This document shows positions 8,518 to 20,149 of a stretch of DNA of 64,000 nt, piece by piece; within the stretch, counting starts at the first letter, position 1; each line of letters opens with the position of its first letter. Both the position numbers and the translations under genes were made by a program. The notes under the pieces were generated by a model that saw only the letters and a program-made list of their open reading frames with translations, was not told the DNA's origin and made no database searches. Source of the stretch: Pseudomonadota bacterium (lineage in GTDB: Bacteria > Pseudomonadota > Alphaproteobacteria > Sphingomonadales > SMXR01); the NCBI GenBank assembly GCA_022566895.1, contig JADFIA010000010.1:1-64000 (forward strand), written 5' to 3'.

Positions 8518-9993
8518 CTAATCGAGCGTCGCAAGTACTGACGGGATCGCCTCGATCAGATCCTCCGAGATCATGCCGGCGGCCAAGAGATTAGCCGCCT
8601 CCGAATGGATCCAGGTACCAGCCGCGGCAGCGGCCAAAGGTTCCATGCCGGCGGCCATCAGCCCGGCGATGATGCCGGCCAACACATCCCCCGAGCCGGC
8701 GGTGGCCAGACTTGGTGGACCCAGCGAGCTGATAAGGACCCGACCATCCGGCGCCGCGATGATTGTATCGGGTCCCTTTAAGAGCAGCACGGCGCCGGCC
8801 TCTCTGGCCGCTAAGCGCGCCGCCTTGAGCCGGTCCGCACGCGGATCCAGCAGCGGCCACAGGCGTTTGAATTCACCCTCATGCGGGGTCAGCACCACAT
8901 GATCGTGCAGTCTGCCAAACAGGGTTTTCCGTTCATTTTCAAAAGTCGTCAGGGCGTCGGCGTCGACGACCATGGGATCACCGGTCGCCAACAGGCTTAG
9001 GCAGCGCCACGCTGTCTCTTCATTGACCCCGTTGCCCGGTCCAATCATAAAGCCGGAAAACTTGCCCGCTTCGAGGGTTGCTGCAAAGTCCTCGCGGTTT
9101 GCGTAGGGTCGGCTCATGACCGAGGTCTGGTGGGCGGCGTAAACCAACAAGGCATCCTCTGGAACGATCGTCGTGACAAGCCCGGCCCCAGCCCGCAAAC
9201 CAGCGCGTGCAGCGAGTCGCGCCGCGCCGCTCATGGCCGCCGGGCCACCGACCACACCGAGATGGCCGCGCTGATATTTGTGCCAGCCGCGCTCGGGCTG
9301 CGGCATCAGGCCGGCCCAGTGATCGGGATGATTTTCGAAGGTCTGGGGGCCGATCTGATCGAGAACCCGGTCCGGAATTCCGATATCGATCAGCTTGACG
9401 ACGCCGCAGCGCTCAAGCCCCGGCATCAAAAGGTGACCCTGCTTTTTTCTGAAAAATGTAACGCTGATATCGGCCTCGAAGGCCTGACCAAGCTCGGCGC
9501 CGTTGTCGCCGATAATGCCGCTTGGCACGTCGACCGCCGCCCTGAAGGCGCCTGAACGATTGGCGGCGCGCACGGCGACCGCTGCCGCCCCTTCCAACGG
9601 CCGCGACAATCCGGCCCCGAATAGCGCGTCGATGATGCAGCCGTAGGCTTCGAAATCCTGGACCGCCAGCGCTGCGGTAGGACCCTCCCAGGCCTCGGCG
9701 GCCCGGCGCGCATCGCCGTTCAGGCCGCTTATCTGGCCCAACAGGAAAACATCGACCTCGAATCCGGCCGCCTTGAGATGACGGGCGGCGATAAAACCGT
9801 CGCCGCCGTTGTTGCCGGGACCGGCAAGCACGGCTAGCCGGCAGGGATCGATCTCTTCAGCCACAGCCTCGGCAACTCCCTGGCCGGCGTTCTCCATCAA
9901 GGTATAGCTGTCGATACCGGCCACTTCGGCCAGGCAGTCGGCCCGATAGGCCTGCGCGTTGGCGAGCACAGCGTGTTTCGCATCGAGGTCCAT
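8518..9993 (-). CDS. nnr: bifunctional NAD(P)H-hydrate epimerase / ADP-dependent dehydratase
   Basis: Repairs hydrated NAD(P)H in the cytoplasm. The N-terminal half (to about residue 210) is the YjeF_N epimerase, with the nucleotide loop AGPGNNGGDGFIAAR. The C-terminal half is the ribokinase-like dehydratase, with VVDADAL, TPHEGEF and the signature ATAGSGDVLAGIIAGLMA. The total of 491 residues matches the fused E. coli Nnr (YjeF). It is flanked by tRNA-Leu and tRNA-His on the same strand, and glnB follows divergently; nnr next to glnB-glnA is common in alphaproteobacteria. Confidence 0.95.
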   Translation of the reverse strand: MDLDAKHAVLANAQAYRADCLAEVAGIDSYTLMENAGQGVAEAVAEEIDPCRLAVLAGPGNNGGDGFIAARHLKAAGFEVDVFLLGQISGLNGDARRAAEAWEGPTAALAVQDFEAYGCIIDALFGAGLSRPLEGAAAVAVRAANRSGAFRAAVDVPSGIIGDNGAELGQAFEADISVTFFRKKQGHLLMPGLERCGVVKLIDIGIPDRVLDQIGPQTFENHPDHWAGLMPQPERGWHKYQRGHLGVVGGPAAMSGAARLAARAGLRAGAGLVTTIVPEDALLVYAAHQTSVMSRPYANREDFAATLEAGKFSGFMIGPGNGVNEETAWRCLSLLATGDPMVVDADALTTFENERKTLFGRLHDHVVLTPHEGEFKRLWPLLDPRADRLKAARLAAREAGAVLLLKGPDTIIAAPDGRVLISSLGPPSLATAGSGDVLAGIIAGLMAAGMEPLAAAAAGTWIHSEAANLLAAGMISEDLIEAIPSVLATLD

Positions 9994-10045
9994 CTACAAC
10001 CGATCCTTTGCTCTAGAAGGCCACTCGCCGGCCGGAGAGAGGCAG

Positions 10046-10123
10046 TGGGGCGAGTGACGGGACTTGAACCCGCAACCCCTAGGATCACAACCTAGTGCTC
10101 TAACCGGTTGAGCTACACCCGCC
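10046..10123 (-). tRNA. tRNA-His (GTG)
   Basis: A 78-nt tRNA counting the extra 5' G (G-1), which pairs with C73 as is diagnostic for tRNA-His. The acceptor 5' strand GCGGGTG pairs with CACTCGC, with one G-T pair. The anticodon stem CTAGG/CCTAG with loop TTGTGAT gives GTG. The CCA end is encoded. Confidence 0.97.
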
Positions 10124-10329
10124 ACAGAGGGTGCCATGTTTAGCCCCCTCGCCGCGGCGCCGTCAAGCAGCGAAGCGGAGCATTCTTCCGACCACTGCAT
10201 AGATAATAGGCAGACCGCGATATTGCTGCCTATTTTTTCTCCATTGGCACATTTTTTTACCTAATATGAAGATCAAGAACAACTCCTATCCCATTGTTAT
10301 AACACGATTATCAAAGGAAGTGTGCAAAC

Positions 10330-10345
10330 TGGCACGGATTCTGCG
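10330..10345 (+). promoter_or_regulatory. sigma-54 promoter of glnB-glnA
   Basis: TGGCACG then GATT then CTGC has the invariant GG and GC doublets exactly ten bases apart, as in the -24/-12 consensus TGGCACG-N4-TTGC. It lies 47 bp before the glnB ATG. Sigma-54 and NtrC control of glnBA is established in several alphaproteobacteria. I did not find a convincing NtrC dyad (TGCACC-N5-GGTGCA) in the 120 bp upstream. Confidence 0.75.
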
Positions 10346-10364
10346 TTACCTCAGGTGAAAGTAA

Positions 10365-10730
<366 letters not shown>

Positions 10731-10764
10731 TCGCCATGCCAGCATTTCAAAAGGGGACTAGAAG

Positions 10765-12189
10765 ATGCCGCATTTCGAAGACCTGAAGCCATCAGACGTT
10801 ATGAAATTGAAGAAAACCGATGCGGTCAAATGGGTGGATCTGCGATTCACCGACCCGCGCGGCAAGTGGCAACATCTGACGATGGATATCGATGTCATGA
10901 CCGAGGAGGCTTTTGAAGAGGGTATCATGTTCGACGGCTCCTCGATCGCCGGCTGGCAGGCCATCAATGAATCCGACATGATTCTACGGCCCGATCTGAG
11001 CCGCACCGCTTTCGACCCCTTTTCATCCTATGCCTCGCTGATCGTCTTTTGCGACATCGACGATCCGGGGACCGGCCAGGCCTACCATCGCGATCCCCGT
11101 TCGACCGCCAAGCGGGCCGAGGAATATTTGCGTTTTTCAGGCATCGGCGATACCGCCTATTTCGGGCCGGAGCCCGAGTTTTTTGTATTCGATGACGTGC
11201 GTTTTGAGATTGGCTACGGGCGCGTCATGTACAGAATCGATGACGTCGAGGGTCCCTACAATTCGGCCACCGAATACGAGGAAGGCAACATCGGTCACCG
11301 GCCGCTGATAAAAGGCGGGTATTTCCCGGTCCCGCCGGTCGATTCGGCTTCGGATCTGCGCGGTGAGATGGTCACCACGATGAAAGATATGGGCTTGCCG
11401 ATGGACAAGCACCATCACGAGGTCGCTCCCAGCCAGCACGAGCTGGGCATGACCTATGGCACCCTTCTAGAGACCGCGGACCGGGTGCAAATCTTCAAAT
11501 ATGTGGTTCACCAGATCGCCAATATGTACGGCAAAACCGCCACCTTCATGCCCAAGCCGGTGGCCGCCGATAACGGCTCGGGCATGCATTGCCACCAATC
11601 CATCTGGAAAGACGGCAAGCCGTTGTTTGCCGGCAACGGTTATGCCGACCTTTCCGATTTGGCGCTGTTCTATATCGGCGGCATTATCCGCCATGCCAAA
11701 GCGCTCAACGCTTTTTCGAACCCTACCACGAACAGCTACAAGCGCCTGACGCCAGGCTTCGAGGCGCCGGTCCTCTTGGCATATTCGGGCCGCAACCGCT
11801 CCGCCTCGTGCCGTATTCCCTACGCCACCGGGCCCAACGGCAAGCGGGTCGAGGTGCGTTTTCCGGATGCCACGGCAAACCCCTATTATGCTTTCTCGGC
11901 CATGTTGATGGCCGGCCTCGACGGCATCGAAAACAAGATACACCCGGGCGACGCGATGGATAAGGACCTCTACGCCTTGCCGGCCGAGGAGACCAAGGAC
12001 ATCCCGACGGTCTGCAGTTCGCTCAACGAGGCGATCGCGGCCCTCGATGCCGACCGCGAGTTTTTGAAAAAAGGCGATGTCTTCAACGATGATCAGATCG
12101 ACGGTTATATAGCGCTCAAACAAGAAGAGATCGGAATATACGAACTGTGCCCGCATCCGGTCGAGTTTCAGTTGTATTACAGCTCTTAA
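10765..12189 (+). CDS. glnA: glutamine synthetase type I
   Basis: Makes glutamine from glutamate, ammonia and ATP as a cytoplasmic dodecamer. The 474 residues are a type I-beta length. Visible motifs are FDGSSIAGW (54-64), the metal-binding loop [12 protein letters not shown] (215-226), the ATP-binding [16 protein letters not shown] (264-279) and the adenylylation site Tyr403 in [10 protein letters not shown]. The Tyr means that the enzyme can be switched off by GlnE, whose gene is in this window at 25949. It is co-transcribed with glnB. Confidence 0.97.
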   Translation: MPHFEDLKPSDVMKLKKTDAVKWVDLRFTDPRGKWQHLTMDIDVMTEEAFEEGIMFDGSSIAGWQAINESDMILRPDLSRTAFDPFSSYASLIVFCDIDDPGTGQAYHRDPRSTAKRAEEYLRFSGIGDTAYFGPEPEFFVFDDVRFEIGYGRVMYRIDDVEGPYNSATEYEEGNIGHRPLIKGGYFPVPPVDSASDLRGEMVTTMKDMGLPMDKHHHEVAPSQHELGMTYGTLLETADRVQIFKYVVHQIANMYGKTATFMPKPVAADNGSGMHCHQSIWKDGKPLFAGNGYADLSDLALFYIGGIIRHAKALNAFSNPTTNSYKRLTPGFEAPVLLAYSGRNRSASCRIPYATGPNGKRVEVRFPDATANPYYAFSAMLMAGLDGIENKIHPGDAMDKDLYALPAEETKDIPTVCSSLNEAIAALDADREFLKKGDVFNDDQIDGYIALKQEEIGIYELCPHPVEFQLYYSS

Positions 12190-12210
12190 AGAGCAAACAG
12201 ATCGGAACGG

Positions 12211-14663
<2,453 letters not shown>

Positions 14664-14685
14664 TTTTTAAGCCGGCGGGCCATGG

Positions 14686-14724
14686 CTTGGCTGACGGCTT
14701 GGGGTCGCTTCTGGCTCAGCCAAG
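14686..14724. repeat. inverted repeat after parE
   Basis: CTTGGCTGA (14686-14694) and TCAGCCAAG (14716-14724) are perfect 9-bp arms with a 21-base loop, 22 bp after the parE stop and about 160 bp before the helicase gene. No T tract follows, so a simple intrinsic terminator is not clear. It could be a stem in the helicase leader. Confidence 0.4.
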
Positions 14725-14882
14725 GTCCGCAACGGGTCAGGGACACGAGCTCGGACTTGGATATCGCCGCCAAGAATTTGACCTCATGCTTTGTACATTG
14801 ACAAGCCAAGGCGAAACCCTATGCTGCCGCAGCAATTGAGGAACACCAGATCGCACTTCGAGCGGGCAGCACGGAATCTTAG

Positions 14883-16289
14883 ATGTCGTTTGAGTTTTTG
14901 GGGTTAAGCGAAGAGGTCATATCGGCGGTGACCGACGCCGGCTATGTCGAGCCCACACCGATCCAGCGCCAAGCCATTCCTTCGATCCTGATGGGCCGTG
15001 ACGTTCTGGGTATTGCCCAGACAGGGACCGGCAAGACGGCCGGCTTTACCCTGCCGATGATCGATATTCTGGCGGTCGGAAAATCCAAGGCGCGAATGCC
15101 GCGTTCGCTGATCCTCGAGCCGACTCGCGAACTGGCGGCCCAAGTTGCCGAGAGCTTCGAGAAATACGGCAAGAACAACAAGCTTAACATGGCCCTGCTG
15201 ATCGGCGGCGTGTCCTTTTCCGATCAGGTACGCAAACTCGACCGCGGGGTCGATGTACTGATCGCCACACCCGGCCGGCTGTTGGATCACTTCGAGCGCG
15301 GCAAGTTGATGCTGAACGGGGTTCAGATTCTGGTCGTGGATGAGGCCGACCGGATGCTTGATATGGGCTTTATCCCGGATGTCGAGCGGATCTGTAAACT
15401 GGTTACCCAGAAGCCCCAAACCCTCTTCTTCTCGGCCACCATGCCGCCGCCGATCAAAGCCCTGACCGATCGCTTTCTAGATGATCCAAAACTGATCCAG
15501 GTTGCGCCGCCGGCCACTGCCGCGGAAACCGTCCGCCAGAAAATCGTCACCGTCGGTCCGCGGGACAAATTAAAGGCGCTTAGGGCCTTCCTGAATCTGC
15601 CCGAGGTCACGAACTCCCTTATCTTCTGCAACCGCAAAGTCGACGTTTCGGCCGTCTATAGGGAACTGAAACGTGACGGCAGGAATGTGGCGCAGCTGCA
15701 CGGCGATATGGTCCAAAGCGATCGCACGGAGGTTCTCAAAAAATTCAAGGACAGCGAGATCAAGATCCTGGTGGCCAGCGACGTGGCGGCTCGCGGCCTC
15801 GACATCCTTGCGGTCAGCCATGTTTTCAATTTCGATGTGCCGTTTAATCCGGAGGATTATGTGCACCGCATCGGCCGCACTGGCCGAGCTGGCCGCGAAG
15901 GCACTTCGATCACCATCGCGACGCCAAAAGATAGTAAATCCGTGGCCGCCATTTGGGATCTGATCGGTCTCAAAGCCGAATCGATACCAGTGCCCGGCCT
16001 GCGAAGTGCACGCCCGGCGCCGGCCCAACCACCCCAGGCCAAAGCACCTGTGGCCAAGGAGGATCGATCGGGCAGACCCCGGCGGCGGCGCGGACGCGGG
16101 CGCTCGGATGGCCAGCCGGCACCGCGCAGCCAAGCCCAATCAGAGAAGAATATAGCCCCCAGAACCGACCAAAAGCGCGATCAAAGGCCGCAGCCGCAAA
16201 GGGCCAACCCCGAACGTCCACAATCCAAAAAAGTGGGTCTGGGAGATCACGTGCCGGCCTTTTTGCGATCCGACGGCGGCAAAAACTAA
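14883..16289 (+). CDS. rhlE: DEAD-box ATP-dependent RNA helicase (RhlE type)
   Basis: A 468-residue DEAD-box helicase. All core motifs are present: Q motif EPTPIQRQAIP, motif I AQTGTGKT, PTRELA, motif II VVDEADRM, motif III FFSATMP, and motif VI HRIGRTGRAG. After about residue 370 comes an Arg/Pro/Gln-rich disordered tail (GRPRRRRGRGRSDG), typical of RhlE and its RNA-binding extension. It probably remodels rRNA or mRNA structure in ribosome assembly or decay. The gene stands alone, with a 219-bp leader region before it, and is convergent with the TfoX-like gene. Confidence 0.93.
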   Translation: MSFEFLGLSEEVISAVTDAGYVEPTPIQRQAIPSILMGRDVLGIAQTGTGKTAGFTLPMIDILAVGKSKARMPRSLILEPTRELAAQVAESFEKYGKNNKLNMALLIGGVSFSDQVRKLDRGVDVLIATPGRLLDHFERGKLMLNGVQILVVDEADRMLDMGFIPDVERICKLVTQKPQTLFFSATMPPPIKALTDRFLDDPKLIQVAPPATAAETVRQKIVTVGPRDKLKALRAFLNLPEVTNSLIFCNRKVDVSAVYRELKRDGRNVAQLHGDMVQSDRTEVLKKFKDSEIKILVASDVAARGLDILAVSHVFNFDVPFNPEDYVHRIGRTGRAGREGTSITIATPKDSKSVAAIWDLIGLKAESIPVPGLRSARPAPAQPPQAKAPVAKEDRSGRPRRRRGRGRSDGQPAPRSQAQSEKNIAPRTDQKRDQRPQPQRANPERPQSKKVGLGDHVPAFLRSDGGKN

Positions 16290-16294
16290 TCTCG

Positions 16295-16636
16295 CTATTT
16301 TCGTTTCTTGGCCCTGAGGGCGGCATCGAGGGCCAGCGAAGTCCATTCCCGCAATAGATCCTCATCTTCGAAGACCTCCTCCGGGGCGGCGAAATATCGC
16401 ATTTTCTCAACCGTGCCATCCTTTTTTGTAAAGGTGAATTGGGTCAACCCCTCGGCCTCGAACAGGGGCTGGCTCTCGGTGTCGGCTTTGAGATAAAGCT
16501 GGCCGTCGTCAAGGATGGCAAAGAACACATCGTCGGCGTAAACGCCTGCCCCGCCGAACATGCGTCGAATGCGAATCTGGCCGATCGGCGCCAACGCCTC
16601 CTGGACAAATTCCATGAATTCCTTGCCCACCGCCAT
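16295..16636 (-). CDS. TfoX N-terminal domain protein
   Basis: A 113-residue protein consisting only of the TfoX/Sxy N-terminal domain: PIGQIRIRRMFGGAGVYADDVFFAILDDGQLYLKAD is diagnostic. Full-length Sxy is a competence coactivator of CRP in gammaproteobacteria, but short stand-alone versions in alphaproteobacteria have no established role. It follows the ferredoxin gene by 5 bp, so it is probably the last gene of the cysteine desulfurase transcript. Confidence 0.88.
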   Translation of the reverse strand: MAVGKEFMEFVQEALAPIGQIRIRRMFGGAGVYADDVFFAILDDGQLYLKADTESQPLFEAEGLTQFTFTKKDGTVEKMRYFAAPEEVFEDEDLLREWTSLALDAALRAKKRK

Positions 16637-16641
16637 CTGCT

Positions 16642-16974
16642 TTATTCCATCATGCTTCGGGTCTCGGCCGGCAAGCGCAGCACCAGGCCTTCAGCATTGT
16701 CGCCAAGCACCAGCTGGCAGCCGAGCCGCGAGGTTACGCTCACCCCGAGGGCCAACTCCAGCATTTCCGCCTCTTCTTCCGAAGGTGACGGAAAGCGGTG
16801 CATATCCTCGGGTTTGAGGATCACATGGCAGGTCGAACAGGCCATGCTGCCGCCGCAGGTGCCCTCCATGTTGATATTGTTCTCCTGCGCCACCTCGAGC
16901 ACCGTTTCGCCGTCGAGGAAGTCCACCACCAGGCGCTCGCCGCCCTCGAAGGACTCGAACGTAAGGCGGCCCAC
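16642..16974 (-). CDS. fdx: [2Fe-2S] ferredoxin, adrenodoxin/ISC type
   Basis: A 110-residue plant/vertebrate-type ferredoxin with cluster ligands Cys40, Cys46, Cys49 (GTCGGSMACSTCHV) and Cys86 (RLGCQLVL). The C-X5-C-X2-C spacing and the acidic PSPSEEEAEMLELA helix mark the adrenodoxin branch that supplies electrons to Fe-S assembly. It starts 2 bp after the upstream iscS stop, so translation is probably coupled. Context (two cysteine desulfurases) supports an Fe-S biogenesis job. Confidence 0.94.
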   Translation of the reverse strand: MGRLTFESFEGGERLVVDFLDGETVLEVAQENNINMEGTCGGSMACSTCHVILKPEDMHRFPSPSEEEAEMLELALGVSVTSRLGCQLVLGDNAEGLVLRLPAETRSMME

Positions 16975-16976
16975 GA

Positions 16977-18140
16977 TCAGGTTCCTGCCGGGCGCAATTT
17001 TGCCACAACTTCGATGATCCGGCCGGCCGCATATTCGAGCTCGTCGGCGGTCGTAAAGCGGCCGATGCCGATCCTGAGACTCGATTGGGCCAGCTCTTCG
17101 CTCAGGCCCAGGGCCTCCAGCACATAGGACGGGCCCTCGCTGGCCGAGGCGCAGGCCGCCCCGGACGACATTGAAAGATCCCTCAGCTCGGCCAGCAGCA
17201 GATCGCCATTGATGCCGGGGAAGGTCAGATTGAGATTGCCCAGATAGCGCTGCTCGAGACTGCCGTTAATCCCCAGATCGGGGATTGCGGCTTGCAGCGT
17301 TTGGCGGAAGACCCGGGACAATTGGCTGATCTGCCGCGTCTCGGCGTCCTGGGATTCCATGGCGATGCGCGCCGCCGTCCCGAAGCCGACCACGAGGGCC
17401 GGCGACAGGGTGCCGGATCGCAGACCGGCTTCCTGCCCGCCACCGTCCATCTGCGGCACCAGCCGAACCGGCGGGCGCTGTCGCACATAGAGCGCGCCGA
17501 CGCCTTTGGGACCGTAAATCTTGTGACCCGAGAGGCTCATCAAGTCGATATTCATGGCCTCGACATCCAGCGGCACTTTGCCAAAGGCCTGCGCCGCGTC
17601 ACTGTGAAACAATACGCCGCGCTGGCGGGTAATCCGGCCGATCTCGGCCAGCGGCTGCATAACGCCAATTTCGTTATTGACCGCCATCACCGAGACCAGG
17701 GCCGTGTCCTCACGGAGGGCATCAGCCAGCCGCTCGGGGTCCACCAGCCCATCCGGCTGGATTGGCAAGATGGTCAGCTCGAAACCCCAACGGGCGATCG
17801 CCTGGGCCGATTCGAGGACGCATTTGTGCTCGCTGACCACGCTAACCAGGTGACGCCGCTTGGAGCCGTACGCCTGCATGACGCCTTTTAGCGCCAGGTT
17901 GTTCGATTCGGTGGCGCCGCTTGTAAAAATGATTTCTTCCGGTCGGGCGCCGATCACCGCAGCCACCTGTTCGCGGGCCACAGAGACCGCCGCCTCGGCC
18001 TCCCAGCCGAACCGGTGGTCCACCGAATGAGGATTGCCGAACCTATCCTTGAGGTAGGGCTGCATGGCCTTTAGCGCCCGCGGGTCCAGGGGGGTAGTAG
18101 CCTGATAGTCCAGGTAAATCGGCGTTTTGACCTTGCTCAT
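16977..18140 (-). CDS. iscS: cysteine desulfurase (IscS/NifS family), copy 2
   Basis: A PLP enzyme that takes sulfur from cysteine for Fe-S clusters and thiolated tRNA. The 387 residues begin MSKVKTPIYLDYQATTPLDP, the PLP lysine lies in SLSGHKIYGPKG, and the persulfide Cys lies in SMSSGAACASASEGPSYV. The C terminus ends KLRPAGT, shorter than E. coli IscS. The frame is open to 18188, but the ATG at 18140 overlaps the preceding stop as ATGA and gives the family N terminus. The gene is translationally coupled to the upstream paralogue and followed by fdx. Confidence 0.93.
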   Translation of the reverse strand: MSKVKTPIYLDYQATTPLDPRALKAMQPYLKDRFGNPHSVDHRFGWEAEAAVSVAREQVAAVIGARPEEIIFTSGATESNNLALKGVMQAYGSKRRHLVSVVSEHKCVLESAQAIARWGFELTILPIQPDGLVDPERLADALREDTALVSVMAVNNEIGVMQPLAEIGRITRQRGVLFHSDAAQAFGKVPLDVEAMNIDLMSLSGHKIYGPKGVGALYVRQRPPVRLVPQMDGGGQEAGLRSGTLSPALVVGFGTAARIAMESQDAETRQISQLSRVFRQTLQAAIPDLGINGSLEQRYLGNLNLTFPGINGDLLLAELRDLSMSSGAACASASEGPSYVLEALGLSEELAQSSLRIGIGRFTTADELEYAAGRIIEVVAKLRPAGT

Positions 18141-19282
18141 TCCTGGCCCGCCGCCGCGGCTTGCCGCGAGGATTGCGTACGCTCCCACAAGCGCTGCCAG
18201 GCCGCCAACAGGCGGTCGATATCGGCCTTTTGAGTGGTCGGCCCGAGGCTGACCCGAATGGCCGCGCCGGCCACCTCCTCGGTGGCTCCCATGGCCATTT
18301 GCACACGCGGGCTTGCGACCTTGCCGGAGGCGCAGGCAGCCCCCGACGAAATGCCGATCCCCTCGAGATCAAAGGCCATCACCTGGGTCGAACCATCGAC
18401 CCCAGGCATGGTAAAATTCGCGGTGTTCGGAAGGCGGGCCACCGGCTGCGAAAAGAAGGTGCTGTGCGGGCTCATGCCGGCGACGCTCTTTTCAAGCGCG
18501 TCGCGCAGTGTTGCCAGACGCGCTCTGCCCTCGACATCATCCAGCGCCAGTTCTGCCGCCCGGCCGAAGCCGACAATGCCGGGAACATTTTCGGTCCCTG
18601 AGCGCCGCCGCAGCTCCTGCCCGCCGCCAACCATACGCGGCTGTAATTCGACACCTTCGCGGACGATAAGGGCGCCCACCCCCTGCGGCCCGCCGATCTT
18701 GTGGGCCGACAGGCTCAACATGTCGGCGCCGAGGGCGGCAAAATCGACCGGCACTTTGCCGGCTGCCTGGATGGCGTCGGTATGGAGAAGCCCGCCTTTT
18801 TGATGAACCTTTTCCGCGATCTGGGCAATCGGCTGCAGGACCCCGGTCTCATTATTGGCCAGCATCACCGAGACCAGGAAGGGTGGTTGGGTTTTGGCCA
18901 CAACCTCTTCCAGCGCTTCCATCTTGAGCAGACCAACTTCATCCACAGGCAGCAAGAGCCAAGGTGTGCCGCTCGCCTGGGCGGCCGCCAGGGTACTGTC
19001 ATGCTCGATCGCCGAGACCGCAATCGCGGTCACCTTGGCGCCCTTGAGGGCAAGATTGTTCGATTCGGTCCCGCAGGAGGTAAAAATCACTTCACCGGGC
19101 CGGCAGTTGACCAGTTTGGCGATCCTGGCGCGGGCCTCCTCAACCGCCCGGCGCGCTTGGCGACCACGGGCATGCACGGAGGAAGCGTTACCGCCGGCAA
19201 CCATAGCCGCGCCTACGGCCTCGATAACTTCAGGCTTGCTTGGGGCCGAAGCGTTAAAATCCAAATAGACACGTTCTTTCAT
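18137..19282 (-). CDS. cysteine desulfurase (NifS-like), copy 1
   Basis: A second class I cysteine desulfurase of 381 residues: VYLDFNASAPSKPEV at the start, PLP lysine in SLSAHKIGGPQG, and persulfide loop GISSGAACASGKVASPRVQMAMG. It is only a distant relative of the downstream copy. Tandem desulfurases of this kind precede ferredoxin in several alphaproteobacteria. Neither iscU, iscR, hscAB nor suf genes are adjacent, so the scaffold must be encoded elsewhere. The start ATG at 19282 is 200 bp from the divergent hydrolase gene, with an inverted repeat between them. Confidence 0.9.
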   Translation of the reverse strand: MKERVYLDFNASAPSKPEVIEAVGAAMVAGGNASSVHARGRQARRAVEEARARIAKLVNCRPGEVIFTSCGTESNNLALKGAKVTAIAVSAIEHDSTLAAAQASGTPWLLLPVDEVGLLKMEALEEVVAKTQPPFLVSVMLANNETGVLQPIAQIAEKVHQKGGLLHTDAIQAAGKVPVDFAALGADMLSLSAHKIGGPQGVGALIVREGVELQPRMVGGGQELRRRSGTENVPGIVGFGRAAELALDDVEGRARLATLRDALEKSVAGMSPHSTFFSQPVARLPNTANFTMPGVDGSTQVMAFDLEGIGISSGAACASGKVASPRVQMAMGATEEVAGAAIRVSLGPTTQKADIDRLLAAWQRLWERTQSSRQAAAAGQE

Positions 19283-19307
19283 GGCTCATGAGATAGTTTC
19301 TTCAAGC

Positions 19308-19353
19308 CAGCTTCGCAAATGCTTTCTCGGCTTCGGGCCGGTTTGCGAAGCTG
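19308..19353. promoter_or_regulatory. 12-bp perfect inverted repeat upstream of the cysteine desulfurase operon
   Basis: CAGCTTCGCAAA (19308-19319) and TTTGCGAAGCTG (19342-19353) are perfect arms separated by 22 bases, 26 bp before the desulfurase ATG in the minus direction. The site would be a long-loop hairpin in the leader, or a paired operator with centres about three helical turns apart. It lies where an Fe-S-sensing regulator would act, but it does not match known IscR sites. Confidence 0.5.
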
Positions 19354-19482
19354 TCCGGCAGCGAACCCTTGATTCTACAGCGGGCATCTCTTTATAAACA
19401 GCACAGCCCTGCGTCGACCTAATATCGCCCACGGCCAGATAATGGCCGCCGATCAATGTAAAGAACAAAACGACTGAGAATT

Positions 19483-20148
19483 ATGCCCGAAATTATTTTC
19501 AATGGCCCGGAAGGCCGTCTTCAGGGCCGCTACTTGCCCGGCTCAGCCACCAAATCACCGATGGCGCTGATTTTACATCCGCAGCCCCAGCACGGCGGCA
19601 CCATGAACAACAAGGTGGTCTATAACCTGTATCATATTTTTGGCCGGCGCGGCTTTTCGGTTCTGCGTTTCAATTTCAGGGGCGTCGGGCGCAGCGAAGG
19701 CAAGTTTGACGATGGCCTGGGGGAACTCTCGGACGCCGCTTCGGCGCTCGACTGGCTGCAGATTTTCAACCCGAACTCGCCGACCTGCTGGGTGGCCGGC
19801 TTTTCTTTCGGGGCCTGGATCGGCATGCAGCTGTTGATGCGGCGGCCTGAAATCCACGGCTTTATCTCGGTTGCACCGCCGGCCAATCTTTATGATTTCG
19901 GCTTTCTGGCGCCTTGCCCGGCCTCGGGCATCATCGTGCATGGGGAAAAGGACGAGATCGTTTCCACCACCTCGGTGGTCAAGCTGGCCGAAAAACTACG
20001 GACCCAGAAATCGATCACGGTCGACTACGAAGAAATCCCCGGTGCCAACCATTTCTTCGAAAATGAAATGCCCGAGCTGGTAGACCGGGTCGAGGCCTAT
20101 CTCGATACGCGCCTGGCTCCAGCGGAACAGCAAAAGACAGCCGAGTAG
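19483..20148 (+). CDS. alpha/beta hydrolase
   Basis: A 221-residue cytoplasmic alpha/beta hydrolase of the small family with N terminus EGRLQGRYL and LILHPQPQHGGTMNN. The nucleophile Ser lies in AGFSFGAWIG, the acid in VHGEKDEIVS (Asp) and the His in PGANHFFE. FNFRGVGRSEG is the family's conserved oxyanion segment. Substrate is unknown. It is divergent from the desulfurase operon and convergent with anmK (2 bp between the stops). This hydrolase next to tandem desulfurases recurs in alphaproteobacteria, so shared regulation is possible. Confidence 0.9.
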   Translation: MPEIIFNGPEGRLQGRYLPGSATKSPMALILHPQPQHGGTMNNKVVYNLYHIFGRRGFSVLRFNFRGVGRSEGKFDDGLGELSDAASALDWLQIFNPNSPTCWVAGFSFGAWIGMQLLMRRPEIHGFISVAPPANLYDFGFLAPCPASGIIVHGEKDEIVSTTSVVKLAEKLRTQKSITVDYEEIPGANHFFENEMPELVDRVEAYLDTRLAPAEQQKTAE

Positions 20149-20149
20149 A

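Noticed and set aside
14686-14724. Intrinsic terminator of parE
   Set aside because: The arms are perfect but the loop is 21 bases and no T tract follows, so it is listed as an inverted repeat only.
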